Below, one piece after another: positions 45,541 to 53,749 of a stretch of 64,000 bases of DNA. Position numbers and translations under genes: made by a program. Below the pieces are notes generated by a model. The model was not told the DNA's origin and did no database searches. It was given only the letters and a program-made list of their open reading frames with translations. This DNA comes from Bradyrhizobium niftali (lineage in GTDB: Bacteria; Pseudomonadota; Alphaproteobacteria; Rhizobiales; Xanthobacteraceae). How positions within the stretch are numbered: position 1 is the stretch's first letter; every line of letters begins with the position of its first letter. Location of the stretch: the NCBI RefSeq assembly GCF_004571025.1, contig NZ_SPQT01000003.1:310001-374000 (forward strand). Direction: 5' to 3'.

Positions 45541-46578
45541 ATGACGAAGGAAATCTATAGGAATGGCCTCGACCGTCGGCAGACGCTCGGCATCGCCGGG
45601 TCTGCACTGCTCGCTGCCGTTGTTGGTCTGAAGGCTGCTCAAGCACAAGGCAAAAGGCTCAAGGTTGGATTGATCATGCCAAATTACGACCAGCTTCGCT
45701 GGAAGAATGCTGATCAGGCGTTTTTTGAAAAGCAAGCCGCCGCACTCGGTGTGGACGTGTTTGCTCAAGCCTCCAATGCGTCGGAGTCGCTTCAGGCGAG
45801 CCAGGTTGAGAACATGTTGACGCAGGGCATCGATGTCCTCGTTCTGACTCCGGTAAACGCCAATGCGGCCAACGCATTGATCCGGAGAGCCAAGCAGGCG
45901 AATGTGCCGGTCATCAACTACAACTTTCTGATCAACAAAGGCGACGTCGTCTGCTTCCTCGGCCGTGATGCCGTGGAGATGGGCGAGAAGATCGCGAAGG
46001 CTGCGGTTGAGAAACATCCAAAAGGCAAGTACGTGATCGCCGCCGGCGAGGAGGCCACGAGCGTTGCCAAGGAAACCCGCCAAGGCTTCCTCAACGTTCT
46101 TAAACCCTACGTAGAGAAGGGCGACATCAAGCTGGTGTCAGATCAGTTCAACAAGAACTGGTCGACCGATAGCGCGCGTGCGCAGGTCGAAAACGCTCTC
46201 ACCAAGAATAACAATGATGTCGTCGCGGTTCTGTGCGGCAACGATGGCATTGCCTATGGCGCGATTCAAGCCTTGCAGGCGCAGGGACTGGGAGGAAAGG
46301 TATTTGTGACCGGCGTTGATGCCGAGCCCCGCGCCCAGGAGCTCATCAAGCAGGGTCTGATGGGACTATCCAACTTCACGGCCTTCGACCAAATGGGAGT
46401 CGAGGCGGCCAAAGCGGCTTACGCTGTCGGAAACAGCAAGCCCATCGAGGCGAACGCTACCGTGGATAACGGGCTCAAAGTCGTGCCCTGGATCAAGATC
46501 CTGAATTTCAATGTGACCAAGGAAAACCTGGACCAGGCTACAAAGGACTTCCCCTGGTGGTTCAACGCTAAGGCCTGA
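45541..46578 (+). CDS. Sugar ABC transporter periplasmic binding protein (RbsB/XylF type)
   Basis: 345 residues. The N-terminus has a twin-arginine-like signal (LDRRQTLGIAGSALLAAVV then AAQAQG), unusual for sugar-binding proteins. KVGLIMPNYDQLRW and QASQVENMLTQGIDVLVLTPVNA resemble D-xylose-binding XylF, while VLCGNDGIAYGAIQALQ is the family hinge region. Substrate is a pentose or similar polyol, not provable here. AAGGGAGAG lies before ATG 45541, 74 bases after the permease. Confidence 0.9.
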   Translation: MTKEIYRNGLDRRQTLGIAGSALLAAVVGLKAAQAQGKRLKVGLIMPNYDQLRWKNADQAFFEKQAAALGVDVFAQASNASESLQASQVENMLTQGIDVLVLTPVNANAANALIRRAKQANVPVINYNFLINKGDVVCFLGRDAVEMGEKIAKAAVEKHPKGKYVIAAGEEATSVAKETRQGFLNVLKPYVEKGDIKLVSDQFNKNWSTDSARAQVENALTKNNNDVVAVLCGNDGIAYGAIQALQAQGLGGKVFVTGVDAEPRAQELIKQGLMGLSNFTAFDQMGVEAAKAAYAVGNSKPIEANATVDNGLKVVPWIKILNFNVTKENLDQATKDFPWWFNAKA

Positions 46579-46694
46579 TCAGCGTCAGCGGCCTGTCGGG
46601 CGCTTTGCTACGACCAGTTAAAGCTCGTGTACGGGTGGCCGGCCTTCCGGTGGGCCACTCTTCCTTCCACGCAGAACTAAACACGGAGGAAGCT

Positions 46695-47471
46695 GTGGCT
46701 TCTCATCCCAAGACGGGGGCAGCAACTCGTCTCCAGGACAGTATCGTGATCCAGCTAAGCGCCATGCTCAGGAGCATGCGAGTGGTAGACCTTTCGCCAA
46801 CCCTGGAGCGAGGCATTCCCAATTGGCCAATGCATCCGCCACTCGTAATCGATAAGGCGCGGCTACGGAGACGCGACGGGTACTACTCCCAGCTTCTGAT
46901 GATCTCGGAGCATACCGGTACTCATGTGGATGCGCCGGTCCATTTCCATGACGACTTAATGCACATGTCGATCGATACATTTCCACCCGATATCCTGATC
47001 GCACCTGCGGTACTGTACGATTTTTCCAGCAAGCACATGCAGCCGGGCGATCTAGTGACCTTGGATATGCTGAAAGCCTATGAGGACGAAAAAGGAGTTC
47101 AGATCGGCGAAGGTGAGATTCCGCTGATAAATTTTGGCTGGATGCAGCGCTTCTGGCGAACCGACGACGAAAGTACCTGGTTCGTAAAAAATGCTCCAGG
47201 AATTCGCGAAGATGCCATCATCTACTTCAAGGAGCGCGGCATTCGCGCGATCGGTTGCGATACCGTGGCCTGCGACATGGCCGTCCTCGACGGTGTCGGG
47301 CAGGAAACCACCGGACATACCACCCACTGGTTGCCCAACGGAATCCTGATCATCGAGATGTTGACCAATCTGCATAAGCTCTCATTGCGCAGCCTATTCG
47401 TCGCCACCCCGCTCAAAATCAAGGAAGGATCTGGCTCGCCCATCCGCCCACTTGCCTTTTGCGAGGATTGA
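46695..47471 (+). CDS. Cyclase family protein (kynurenine formamidase-like hydrolase)
   Basis: 258 residues. The metal motif HTGTHVDAPVHF (His-x-Gly-Thr-His-x-Asp-x-x-x-His) marks the cyclase/kynurenine formamidase family; later GCDTVACDM and GHTTHWLPNGI are conserved too. These Zn/Mn enzymes hydrolyse amides or lactones. GTG 46695 is taken as start because GGAGGAAGCT ends right before it; the frame is open 30 codons earlier without a ribosome site. It follows the sugar transporter operon by 116 bases, which suggests hydrolysis of the imported compound, perhaps a sugar lactone or amide; this is inference. Confidence 0.85.
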   Translation: MASHPKTGAATRLQDSIVIQLSAMLRSMRVVDLSPTLERGIPNWPMHPPLVIDKARLRRRDGYYSQLLMISEHTGTHVDAPVHFHDDLMHMSIDTFPPDILIAPAVLYDFSSKHMQPGDLVTLDMLKAYEDEKGVQIGEGEIPLINFGWMQRFWRTDDESTWFVKNAPGIREDAIIYFKERGIRAIGCDTVACDMAVLDGVGQETTGHTTHWLPNGILIIEMLTNLHKLSLRSLFVATPLKIKEGSGSPIRPLAFCED

Positions 47472-47518
47472 GCCAGCCATGGCGCGAAGGTGGGGGCAAA
47501 AGGCTTGCGTCGTGACAA

Positions 47519-48418
47519 TCAGTGCATTGCCGGACTCCCGACCGCCTGCCTAAGCTGACGCACGTCGCGGACGGGCGGTGCGCCGAACTGCCGAAGATAT
47601 TCTCGACTGAATTGCGAGGCGCTTTCGTAACCGACGGCGAAGGCCACGTCGGATGCACTACGGTCGCCAGCGAGCAGCAGTTGTCGCGCCTCCTGCAAGC
47701 GGATTTGCTTCTGATACTGGATCGGGCTGAGCCCGGTGAGCGCGACGAAGTGGCGATGCAGGCTGGCACGGCTCATGCCGCTTGCTTCGCACAAGGCCTC
47801 GATCCGCAGCCGCGTGTTGTGGTTTTCGCGGATCCATTCGACCGCACGCCGGATCCGGCCAAGCGCTCCCTCGGGCCGGGCGATATGGCGCAACAGGCGC
47901 CCCTGAGGTCCCTGCAAGAGACGATAGAGCAACTCGCGTTCAGCCATTGGGGCCAGGACTGGGACGTCGCTCGGCGTGTCGAGCAACGCCAGCAGGCGGA
48001 GCAACGTGTCGCGAAGCGGGGGCGTCATTGGGTTGATCGCGATACCGCTGCCCGGCGCATCGGCGTCGCGTATCAGCGGCATGGTGGACGCAATCTGCGC
48101 AAGCAGTGCAGGATCGAGGACGAGTGAGACTGCGACATACGGCCGGCCGTGGCCTGCATCATGGATCTGGCCGCTCAGCGGCAAGTCCAGAGCGCTGACG
48201 AGATATTGCTCAGCATCGTAGCGGAGCAGATTGTCGTGGATCGTCACGTCCTTCGAGCCTTGCAGGATGAAGCAGATCATCGAGCGGTAGAGGCAGGGCG
48301 ACGTGCCGGAGGTCGTCTGACCGACGCCGATCTCAAGGCGGGGGATCGGCGTCACGGTCATCCCCGATCGCGCGTGACGCAGGGCGAGGTCGAGATGTGG
48401 CTGAAGATGATCGGTCAT
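47519..48418 (-). CDS. AraC family regulator (AraC_N type)
   Basis: 299 residues. The N-terminal effector domain (AraC_N, about 20-175) begins PCLYRSMICFILQGSKDVTI, and the C-terminal double helix-turn-helix (190-295) includes LRIEALCEASGMSRASLHRHF and [21 protein letters not shown]. Relatives (YqhC-like) activate neighbouring oxidoreductase genes in response to electrophiles. AGGGGGC precedes ATG 48418; an upstream 75-codon extension is rejected. It is divergent from a glutathione transferase. Two copies of a 35-base element, upstream of that gene and of the SDR at 50880, are candidate targets. A truncated copy lies at 40645-40911. Confidence 0.9.
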   Translation of the reverse strand: MTDHLQPHLDLALRHARSGMTVTPIPRLEIGVGQTTSGTSPCLYRSMICFILQGSKDVTIHDNLLRYDAEQYLVSALDLPLSGQIHDAGHGRPYVAVSLVLDPALLAQIASTMPLIRDADAPGSGIAINPMTPPLRDTLLRLLALLDTPSDVPVLAPMAERELLYRLLQGPQGRLLRHIARPEGALGRIRRAVEWIRENHNTRLRIEALCEASGMSRASLHRHFVALTGLSPIQYQKQIRLQEARQLLLAGDRSASDVAFAVGYESASQFSREYLRQFGAPPVRDVRQLRQAVGSPAMH

Positions 48419-48460
48419 GCCCCCTATATGGCATCGTTTGTTCTCCAAGGCAAAGCTCTT

Positions 48461-48495
48461 GAGACAATTGGGCAACAAGTTGAGAGTATCGGGCG
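48461..48495 (+). promoter_or_regulatory. 35-bp element copy 1 (AraC target candidate)
   Basis: The segment starts GAGACAATTGGGCAA and continues through AAGTTGAG. Thirty of 35 positions match 50736-50770, with the same order and no gaps. It ends 94 bases before the glutathione transferase ATG, as copy 2 ends 109 bases before the SDR ATG. It also sits 43 bases from the AraC gene start. AraC_N regulators bind such direct-type sites; the role is inferred. Confidence 0.6.
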
Positions 48496-48589
48496 AGCGT
48501 ACGACGCATGCGGGATCTATCTGGCTGGTATCGGACTGGCACCGCAGCGGCGGCGCCTCCGGCTGGATCATCTCGACGAAGGGCCGCCC

Positions 48590-49264
48590 ATGACCGACAC
48601 TAGCCTCACCCTCATCAGCCACCCGCTCTGCCCGTTCGTCCAACGCGCCGCGATCACCCTTCTGGAAAAGGGGGTCCCGTTCGAACGGATCAACGTCGAT
48701 CTGTCAGCCAAGCCTGACTGGTTCCTGGCGCTGTCGCCGACCGGCAAGGTGCCGGTGCTCAAGTTGCGCCAGCCCGACGGAGAGGATGCGGTCCTCTTCG
48801 AGAGCATGGTGATCTGCGAATATCTGAACGAAACGCAGGACGGTGCCTCGATGTACCCACAGGATCCGCTCGCCCGCGCCCGGCACCGCGCATGGATCGA
48901 GTTCGCGACCCAGACCCTGACAGACGGCTGGCAGTTCCTCCACGCCGTCGACGCTCCGACCGCCGACGCCCGGCGCACCGCGTTCCGCGACAAGCTGCAT
49001 AAGTTGGAGGCGGAGCTGGGCGTAGGGCCGTATTTCGCCGGTACCGATTTCGGCATGGTCGATGCGGTCTATGCCCCGCTCTTCCGCTATTTCGGGATCA
49101 TCAATCCGGCGGTGTCGCAGGCGGTCTTCGAGGGCCTGCCGCGCGTCTCAGCGTGGCGCGCAGCCCTGGCGGCGCGGCCGAGCGTCCAAGACGCCGTGGT
49201 GCCCGACTATGCCGACCGCTTCCGCAACCATCTGCGCCAGAACGGGGCGCTCGCCGCCGCCTGA
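48590..49264 (+). CDS. Glutathione S-transferase
   Basis: 224 residues. LTLISHPLCPFVQRAAITLLEKGVPFERINVDL is an N-terminal thioredoxin-like domain whose CPF motif puts a Cys at the active site, typical of omega/beta-like enzymes with glutathione-dependent thiol-transfer or reductase activity. SPTGKVPVLK and FESMVICEYL bind glutathione; GPYFAGTDFGMVDAVYAPLF is the C-terminal helix motif. The ATG at 48590 follows a divergent region from AraC. The open frame upstream is a shadow of AraC. Likely role: detoxifying electrophiles sensed by AraC. Confidence 0.9.
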   Translation: MTDTSLTLISHPLCPFVQRAAITLLEKGVPFERINVDLSAKPDWFLALSPTGKVPVLKLRQPDGEDAVLFESMVICEYLNETQDGASMYPQDPLARARHRAWIEFATQTLTDGWQFLHAVDAPTADARRTAFRDKLHKLEAELGVGPYFAGTDFGMVDAVYAPLFRYFGIINPAVSQAVFEGLPRVSAWRAALAARPSVQDAVVPDYADRFRNHLRQNGALAAA

Positions 49265-49331
49265 CGCCTGTCGCCTGTCGCCGGGTGCGGGACCGCGCCT
49301 AGCTATTCTTTTCCGACAGAGGACAAAACCT

Positions 49332-49946
49332 ATGACCGACATCGCAACCGGCAGGACCGAGAAGAGCGCCCTGATCCTTATCGAATATGTGAACGACTGG
49401 CTGGCCCCCACCGGCGGCATCAACGGCCAGTTCCAGGACCGAGAGCAGTTCGACACCGCCGTCGCCAATTCCAGGACAGTCCTCGCAGAAGCCCGCCACC
49501 GCGACGACATGGACGTAATCCACGTCTCTCTTCGGTTCGAGCCGACGTTCAAGGTGCTGGGCGAGGGCAAGTACAGCCTGCGCAAGCTGATACCCGTCTA
49601 CGGCTCGTTTCTCGGCGAGCAGGCCGATTTCTTTCCCGGTTTCGAACCGCAGGACGGCGAATTTGTCGTAGGCGAGCGTCCCGGCGGCAGCAGCGCCTTC
49701 GCCGGGACGACGCTCGACAGCTACCTGCGCAACAACCGCATTTTCGACATCTACGTGATGGGCTTCGCGCTCAGGCAGTGCGTGGAGTCGACGGTGCGCA
49801 ACGCGCATGACCTCGGCTACCACACCAACGTCATTTACGACGCGTCGGCGGCTTTCACCAGCGACCATGAGACCGCGTTCCTGAGCGACATCGCGCCGTT
49901 CTACGCCAACGCGATCACCACGCAGGATTTCCTGACGCACGCGTGA
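49332..49946 (+). CDS. Isochorismatase-family cysteine hydrolase
   Basis: 204 residues with the isochorismatase-like Rossmann fold. The Asp of the triad is in EYVNDWL and the nucleophilic Cys in ALRQCVESTVRNA. The usual Lys position reads Glu/Arg (VVGERPGGSSAFAGTTL), so the Asp-Lys-Cys triad may be incomplete. Cysteine hydrolases of this family split amides, N-carbamoyl groups or vinyl ethers. It lies 67 bases after the glutathione transferase on the same strand. Whether catalytic is uncertain. Confidence 0.82.
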   Translation: MTDIATGRTEKSALILIEYVNDWLAPTGGINGQFQDREQFDTAVANSRTVLAEARHRDDMDVIHVSLRFEPTFKVLGEGKYSLRKLIPVYGSFLGEQADFFPGFEPQDGEFVVGERPGGSSAFAGTTLDSYLRNNRIFDIYVMGFALRQCVESTVRNAHDLGYHTNVIYDASAAFTSDHETAFLSDIAPFYANAITTQDFLTHA

Positions 49947-49995
49947 CGCCCCTCATGCCCGGCACCACGACGGCAGTGCCGGCGATCGCGAGAGC

Positions 49996-50553
49996 GGGAG
50001 CTGGTTGACCGACGAGATCGCGCGCTAGCTCCGGACGGGGCATGCGCCCGGTCGCGGCGCGCCAGCGGATCGATGGCGGAGGTCGTGAGCCTGCCGCTGA
50101 GTAAGCTGACGCCGGGGATCTGTGCGCGATCGCGGTTTACCGCCGTTCGGTGCCGCCAAGGTTCTCCGACGCCGGCGCCAGGATCGACCCCACGCGGCCC
50201 GCACTCGCCGCCTCGACGCTCTACAGCCCGCCACCGGCCGAGGCACGAGGCGGGATCTAGGGGCCTGCGGCTCTACGAGGGCGCCTGTGCGAGCAGCCAC
50301 GGCTGGAACGGCGAGGTTATCCAGACCACATCCCTCCGCAGCGCGCGGACGGTCAACTACCCGGAGGCCACCAACCTCATCCAGGTGATCCTGCGCGGCT
50401 CGAGGATCCAGGCGTTCGAAGGGCAGCTGGCGATGCCGGCATTCGGCGCGTCCTAAACCGATACCGGGGTGGCGCGATCCCAACCGCGTGTTCGCGCACT
50501 TCGGCAACAAGCGGCCGAGCGTCACGCCGGCCAAGATCGCGAAAGCGCGCAAT
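49996..50553 (+). pseudogene. Decayed cytochrome c gene (dehydrogenase c-type subunit)
   Basis: Pieces of one c-type cytochrome appear in order in different frames: GSWLTDEIAR followed by an in-frame TAG at 50026 and LRTGHAPGR; MAEVVSLPLSKLTPG from 50073; DLCAIAVYRRSVPPR from 50117; a third-haem segment GLRLYEGACASSHGWNG and NLIQVILRGSRIQ to 50456; then AHFGNKRPSVTP near 50490. These match the multi-haem cytochromes of periplasmic aldehyde/alcohol dehydrogenases. At least three frame changes and a stop interrupt it, and the haem motif is CASSH, so the second haem Cys is lost. A remnant, with no partner dehydrogenase left. Its order and motifs are seen directly; naming the subunit is inference. 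Confidence 0.65.
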
Positions 50554-50735
50554 GCCAGTCCGTGGCGTCACTCACCGCGTTGCAGTCACATCTCTGAAGT
50601 GGCACTGACGGCCTCACTATCGCGCCCGCCGTCTACCCGACATCAGCGAACCGACCGACATGACGCAGCGTGGACGAACGCGTCGCGTCTTGGCCACTCA
50701 CGAGCAGCGCCTGCCCCGTCGTCGACCGGAAAGAT

Positions 50736-50770
50736 GAGACGATCGGGCAAGAAGTTGAGCGTATCCGGCG
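50736..50770 (+). promoter_or_regulatory. 35-bp element copy 2 (AraC target candidate)
   Basis: Second copy of the element at 48461-48495 (30 of 35 identical, e.g. GGGCAA and AAGTTGAG), starting GAGACGATCGGGCAA. It lies 110 bases before the SDR at 50880 and directly after the cytochrome relic, so it is the remaining promoter region of this gene. Confidence 0.55.
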
Positions 50771-50879
50771 TGCTGACAGTCTGCGCGGCGCCTATTTACC
50801 GGATACCCGACGGGCTTGGCCGCGACCATGGCCGGCCCTGTGGGTCGTAGCAAAGATATCAATCACAAGGACGATATAC

Positions 50880-51632
50880 ATGACGCGGCTCAATAGAAAG
50901 CGCACCCTCATCACGGGCGGCACAACGGGGATCGGCCTCGAAGCCGCCAAACAATTCCTGAACGAGGGCGCGCGCGTCATCGTGACGGGCAACAACCCTG
51001 ATACAATCGCGCAGGCCAAGTCGGTCCTCGGCTCCGAGGTTCCCGTCATCAAGGCCGACAGCGCGAGCGTCCAAGAGCAGCAGGCGCTTGCCGCCGCGGT
51101 GAAGGAGCGTTACGGCCAGTTGGACGTCGCCTTCCTCAACGCCGGCATCTCGATCTGGCAGCCGATCGAATCGTGGACTCCGGAGGTATTCGATCGGATC
51201 TTCGCGATCAATGTGAAGGGGCCGTACTTCCTGATTCAGGCGCTGCTGCCCGTCTTCGCCAATCCGGCGTCGGTCGTACTCAACACCTCGATCAGCGCGC
51301 ATGTCGGCGCTGCCACCTCGTCGGTCTATGGGGCGACTAAGGCGGCCTTCCTCAACCTGTCGAAGACGCTGTCCGCCGAACTCCTGCAGCGCGGTATCCG
51401 GTTCAACGCGGTCAGCCCGGGCCCGATCGACACGCCCCTCTACGATAAGCTCGGCGTTCCCGATGCTTATCGCGAGCAGATCAACAAGGACATCATCGCA
51501 GGGATCCCGGCCGGTCGTTTCGGCAGCGCGGCGGAAGTCGCCAAGGCGGTTGTCTATCTCGCGTCCGACGACTCGGCATGGACGGTCGGCAGCGAGATCG
51601 TGGTCGACGGCGGGCGCATGCTGAACATGTGA
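50880..51632 (+). CDS. SDR family oxidoreductase (classical)
   Basis: 250 residues. All classical residues are present: TGGTTGIGLEAAKQF cofactor loop, LNAGI, Ser in LNTSISAHVG, YGATK (Tyr and Lys) and the end VDGGRML. It should reduce or oxidise carbonyl/hydroxyl groups with NAD(P). ATG 50880 follows AAGGACGATATAC. Preceded by element copy 2, it probably belongs to the AraC regulon with the glutathione transferase and may reduce the aldehyde or ketone detoxified there. Confidence 0.9.
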   Translation: MTRLNRKRTLITGGTTGIGLEAAKQFLNEGARVIVTGNNPDTIAQAKSVLGSEVPVIKADSASVQEQQALAAAVKERYGQLDVAFLNAGISIWQPIESWTPEVFDRIFAINVKGPYFLIQALLPVFANPASVVLNTSISAHVGAATSSVYGATKAAFLNLSKTLSAELLQRGIRFNAVSPGPIDTPLYDKLGVPDAYREQINKDIIAGIPAGRFGSAAEVAKAVVYLASDDSAWTVGSEIVVDGGRMLNM

Positions 51633-51636
51633 ACGA

Positions 51637-51658
51637 GCCGGTTGCACCTGCAACCGGC
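51637..51658. terminator. Perfect 10-bp hairpin after SDR
   Basis: GCCGGTTGCA (51637-51646) CC TGCAACCGGC (51649-51658), immediately after the SDR stop. A stem this strong with no T-run suggests a terminator or RNA-stabilising hairpin. Confidence 0.5.
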
Positions 51659-51662
51659 CAAG

Positions 51663-51709
51663 CCCGGCACCGGCGGGACAGCAACGATCCTGCCGACCCC
51701 GGTGCCGGG
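51663..51709. terminator. Second GC hairpin after SDR, 11-bp stem
   Basis: CCCGGCACCGG (51663-51673) pairs without mismatch with CCGGTGCCGGG (51699-51709); 25 bases lie between. It follows the first hairpin by four bases. Between the convergent SDR and DctP genes, it likely stops transcription from the left; only GCTTTCC follows, so a U-tract is poor. Confidence 0.5.
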
Positions 51710-51883
51710 AGCTTTCCAAATTGCCGTAAGTCTTCGCCCTACGAAGCTATCTTAAACTTTGCGATACGCGATAATTGCGGCCGAACACGGGGACTTTCGC
51801 CAGTCTCTCAGGTTAATGGCGTGCCGCAATCAACCAACTCTGATCCTCTAAGATAGATCGGATTTGGCCTGTTCGAGCAAGAC

Positions 51884-52900
51884 TCATTCGAGCTTGCCCG
51901 TCGATTCTTCAAGAAGAGCCCAAGCCTCTTCGCCAAAGTTCCTCCGCCACTTTTTATAGTAGCCGAACTTTGTCAAGGTTTCGCGGAATGGCGCAGGGTC
52001 AACGTCGTTGAAGACGAGGCCTTTGGCCGCGAGATCACCCCTGAGCGCCACGTTCTGCTTCGCGATCTCCTCGCGTTCGGCCATAGCATTTCTATTGACC
52101 ATAGTCGCGACCTTGTCCCGGATATCCGCCGGAACGCTCTGCCAAGCACGACGATTGATCAGCCACCACCAGCCGTCCCACATATGATTCGTGAGCGAAC
52201 AATATTTCTGAACTTCGTACAATTTGGCGGCGGCGATGATGGCTGGTGGATTTTCCTGTCCGTCCACGACCTTCGTCTGAAGCGCTGAGTACACCTCGGC
52301 GAAATTGATCCCAGTCGGCGACGCGCCGAGCGCTTCGAAAAGCGAGGTCCACAGCGCGCTCACGGGCACTCGCATCTTGAGTCCGTGCAGATCCGCCGGC
52401 GTAACAATCGGCCGGACGCTGTTCGTGACTTGACGGAAGCCGTTGTCCCAAATCTTCTCCATTACGTCCAGGCCAGATTTGTTGATCTGGCCGCGCAGAT
52501 GCTCACCAAGCTTGCCGTCGAGTGCGTTCCACAGGGTCGGATAGTCTTTCCAGGCAAATCCAACGCCGTAAATGGCCGAGGACGGAATGAGCATCGATAA
52601 GATATTCACACCGGAGAGCGCGAAAAACTCCAGAGCACCGGAACGCAATTGCGAAAACATATCCGTATCGCCGCCGAGCTGATTGCTCGCGAAGACTTGC
52701 AATTCGAACCGGCCATCCGTCGCTTGCTTGATCTCGTCGGCTGCTTTACGCGCATACACATTCAGCGGGTGCGTATCCGGCACATTGGTGCCGAGCTTGA
52801 ACGTGAATTCGGCGGCCCTTGCGTATCGAAGCGGCACGGCTGCGGCGATCGTGGCCGATGCTCCGAGAATAGCGAAGCTTCGGCGGGAAATCGATTGCAT
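51884..52900 (-). CDS. TRAP transporter substrate-binding protein, DctP
   Basis: 338 residues. A Tat-type signal (SISRRSFAILGASATIAAA) is followed by the DctP fold: FKLGTNVPDTHPLNVYARKAADEIKQAT, then the Arg-containing binding region MRVPVSALWTSLFEALGASPTGINFAEVYSALQTKVVDGQENP (family signature for carboxylate binding). It presents an organic or sugar acid to the DctQM fusion encoded at the other end of the operon. GGGAGGAAAGTT precedes ATG 52900, 44 bases after the SDR stop. Confidence 0.92.
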   Translation of the reverse strand: MQSISRRSFAILGASATIAAAVPLRYARAAEFTFKLGTNVPDTHPLNVYARKAADEIKQATDGRFELQVFASNQLGGDTDMFSQLRSGALEFFALSGVNILSMLIPSSAIYGVGFAWKDYPTLWNALDGKLGEHLRGQINKSGLDVMEKIWDNGFRQVTNSVRPIVTPADLHGLKMRVPVSALWTSLFEALGASPTGINFAEVYSALQTKVVDGQENPPAIIAAAKLYEVQKYCSLTNHMWDGWWWLINRRAWQSVPADIRDKVATMVNRNAMAEREEIAKQNVALRGDLAAKGLVFNDVDPAPFRETLTKFGYYKKWRRNFGEEAWALLEESTGKLE

Positions 52901-52944
52901 AACTTTCCTCCCATCAATTGTGTTTTCTGAACAAGCCGCTCTGA

Positions 52945-53730
52945 TCAACTGTGTGGAACCCCTTTACCGGGACCGAACATCAGGCCGGCGGATTGAAATC
53001 CGCCATCGACATTCAATGTATGGCCATGCACGTATCGCGCCTCGTCCGAACAGAGAAAAACGGCGGCATCGGCGATTTCTTCCGGCGTGCCATACCTTGT
53101 CATCGGGATGAGATAATTGTACGCCGCGCGTGTCGCCTGATCGTGCGCGAACTTGGCCATTTCGGTTTCGATTGCGCCCGGCGCTATTGCATTGACGTTG
53201 ATGTTGTACGGCGCCAATTCGACGGCCATTACCTTTGTCAGAAGCTCAAGACCGGCCTTCGCCGAGCCATAGGCCGTGCGGCCATTGCCTCCTCGTTGTC
53301 CCGAGAGCGAGGCGATGTTCACGATCTTTCCACCGCCACCTTTCACCATCTGACGTGCAGCCGCCTGCGCCACAAGGAATGCCCCAGTGAGATTGATGGA
53401 AATTATGCGATTCCAATCCTCGAGCTTGGTGTCGAGAAACGGCGTATTGCCGCCGACACCGGCGTTATTCATGAGGATGTCCACTCGACCGAAAGTCTTA
53501 AGGGTCTCCTCCATCATCGCGTTCACCGACGCCTGATCGGCGACGTCGACTCCCACGCCGAGAGAACGCGCGTCTCCCGAGGTGATCGATTGCGCAGCGG
53601 CTTTCGCGCCCTCCACGTTCACGTCAGCGATGACGACTGCCGCACCCTCACGGGCGTAGGCTTGCGCGACGCACAGTCCAATGCCTCGGGCGCCGCCGGT
53701 GACGATGGCGACCTTATCTTTGAGCCTCAT
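52945..53730 (-). CDS. SDR family oxidoreductase in acid-sugar operon
   Basis: 261 residues, classical and complete: TGGARGIGLCVAQAYA, NNAGVGG, Ser in NIASLSGQRG, YGSAK, and the tail LNVDGGF. It would oxidise or reduce a hydroxyl group of the sugar acid handled by the kinase and RuBisCO-like protein. GGGAGGGAATAC precedes ATG 53730; the frame opens 14 codons earlier but without a site. It is 19 bases after the kinase stop. Confidence 0.9.
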   Translation of the reverse strand: MRLKDKVAIVTGGARGIGLCVAQAYAREGAAVVIADVNVEGAKAAAQSITSGDARSLGVGVDVADQASVNAMMEETLKTFGRVDILMNNAGVGGNTPFLDTKLEDWNRIISINLTGAFLVAQAAARQMVKGGGGKIVNIASLSGQRGGNGRTAYGSAKAGLELLTKVMAVELAPYNINVNAIAPGAIETEMAKFAHDQATRAAYNYLIPMTRYGTPEEIADAAVFLCSDEARYVHGHTLNVDGGFQSAGLMFGPGKGVPHS

Positions 53731-53749
53731 GTATTCCCTCCCTGTTCGA

